From the NCBI GenBank assembly GCA_964401455.1, contig CAYNYI010000131.1:1-6635 (forward strand): a stretch of DNA of 6,635 bases, read 5' to 3'. The DNA comes from CAYNYI01 sp964401455. GTDB lineage: Bacteria > Fibrobacterota > OXYB2-FULL-49-7 > CAYNYI01. The notes under the pieces are model-generated. The model worked only from the letters and a program-made list of their open reading frames with translations. It did not search any database and was not told where the DNA came from. The translations under genes and the position numbers were made by a program. This document shows, piece after piece, positions 6,266 to 6,635 of the stretch (position 1 is its first letter; every line of letters begins with the position of its first letter).

Positions 6266-6635
6266 ATGTATAAAATATCAGTGCTTATAAGATGTTTGAA
6301 TGAGGAACGCTTCATTCAGAGGATTATCAATGATATCCGTGCCCAGACCGGTGTGGATTGCCGTATTATGTTTCTTGATTCGGGTAGTAAAGATTCCACC
6401 CGTGATATAATACTTAGAAACGGTTGTGAGCTTTTTGAAATTCCTCCTGAGGATTTTAACTTTGGCGCTTCATGTGATTTTTTAATGGAAAAAGCCTCAG
6501 ATGAACACTGCTTTTTTGTCTCGGCCCATGCTTCTTTGCCGCAAAAGGATTCTCTGTGCAAGGCGGTTCAGATCCTTGATAATAATAAAAATTCCGGCGC
6601 GGTTTTTTTCAGGCAGGCGCCGGACCCGGTTTCCG
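6266..6635 (+). CDS. Family 2 glycosyltransferase, 3' end outside window
   Basis: The first 123 residues of a GT-A fold glycosyltransferase are visible; the family usually has about 250-320, so more than half is missing. The N-terminal strand and turn MYKISVLIRCLNEERF match the GT2 opening (VSVIIRTxNEE). Residues 38-45, DSGSKDST, are the nucleotide-sugar binding DSGSTDGT motif. PPEDFNFGASCDFLMEKA (60-77) matches the FxFGxAxNxG segment, and FFVSAHAS (83-90) occupies the place of the usual DxD, as in GT2 members reading LSAHA or SGHC. It probably transfers a sugar from an activated nucleotide onto a surface polysaccharide or glycolipid intermediate at the inner face of the cytoplasmic membrane; donor and acceptor cannot be told. 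The ATG at 6266 begins exactly at the first strand. Its Shine-Dalgarno is weak (TAAGAA, 7 bases upstream or so). It is divergent from the chorismate mutase operon, and later genes might show a polysaccharide cluster. Confidence 0.85.
   Translation, partial: MYKISVLIRCLNEERFIQRIINDIRAQTGVDCRIMFLDSGSKDSTRDIILRNGCELFEIPPEDFNFGASCDFLMEKASDEHCFFVSAHASLPQKDSLCKAVQILDNNKNSGAVFFRQAPDPVS

Noticed and set aside
6106..6315. Minus-strand open frame of 69 codons across the divergent region
   Set aside because: It begins inside the glycosyltransferase and ends inside the chorismate mutase start, spans the AT-rich promoter region, has no ribosome binding site, and its composition (many Lys, Phe, Tyr and Ile) is that of translated AT-rich DNA.
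6316..6561. Minus-strand open frame of 81 codons
   Set aside because: It is antisense to a glycosyltransferase with clear GT2 motifs; no start signal.
1..6635. Mobile elements, CRISPR arrays, tRNA or rRNA genes, defence systems
   Set aside because: No transposase or integrase motifs, no spaced repeats, no terminal inverted repeats and no tRNA-like cloverleaf were seen on either strand.

Overview
The window comes from a bacterium with a Gram-negative envelope. Shine-Dalgarno sequences, a compact operon with overlapping start and stop codons, and a long exported protein ending in a phenylalanine-terminated beta-barrel all point that way. Base composition is moderate in the genes and strongly AT-rich between them. 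Beta-helix/barrel outer-membrane proteins and multi-Ig secreted proteins are common in several poorly cultured envelope-rich phyla, but nothing here fixes the phylum.

Layout. Positions 1-1349 (+) hold the 3' part of a large exported protein built of bacterial Ig-like domains; its start lies outside the window. A strong stem-loop at 1375-1418 ends that transcript. Positions 1511-4354 (+) encode a 947-residue outer-membrane protein with a signal peptide, a right-handed parallel beta-helix and a large C-terminal beta-barrel, preceded by its own candidate promoter. It converges, with a 17-base overlap of coding ends, on a three-gene minus-strand operon read from about 6113 down to 4338. The first operon gene is a chorismate mutase of the eukaryotic (yeast/plant, AroQ-beta) type. 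The second, joined by an ATGA overlap, encodes a secreted protein of unknown function. The third, one base further on, encodes a small cytosolic protein of unknown function. A short AT-rich divergent region (about 6129-6265) separates this operon from the 5' part of a family 2 glycosyltransferase on the plus strand, cut by the window end.

The most informative gene is the chorismate mutase. It shows every active-site residue known from the yeast enzyme, but not the residues and loop that make the yeast enzyme respond to tyrosine and tryptophan. It may start at a CTG codon placed ideally behind a strong Shine-Dalgarno sequence. Its two operon partners are unrecognised. No aromatic-pathway partner gene, mobile element, CRISPR array or RNA gene was seen. 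Apart from the operon and the Ig/outer-membrane pair, the genes give no sign of forming one joint system.
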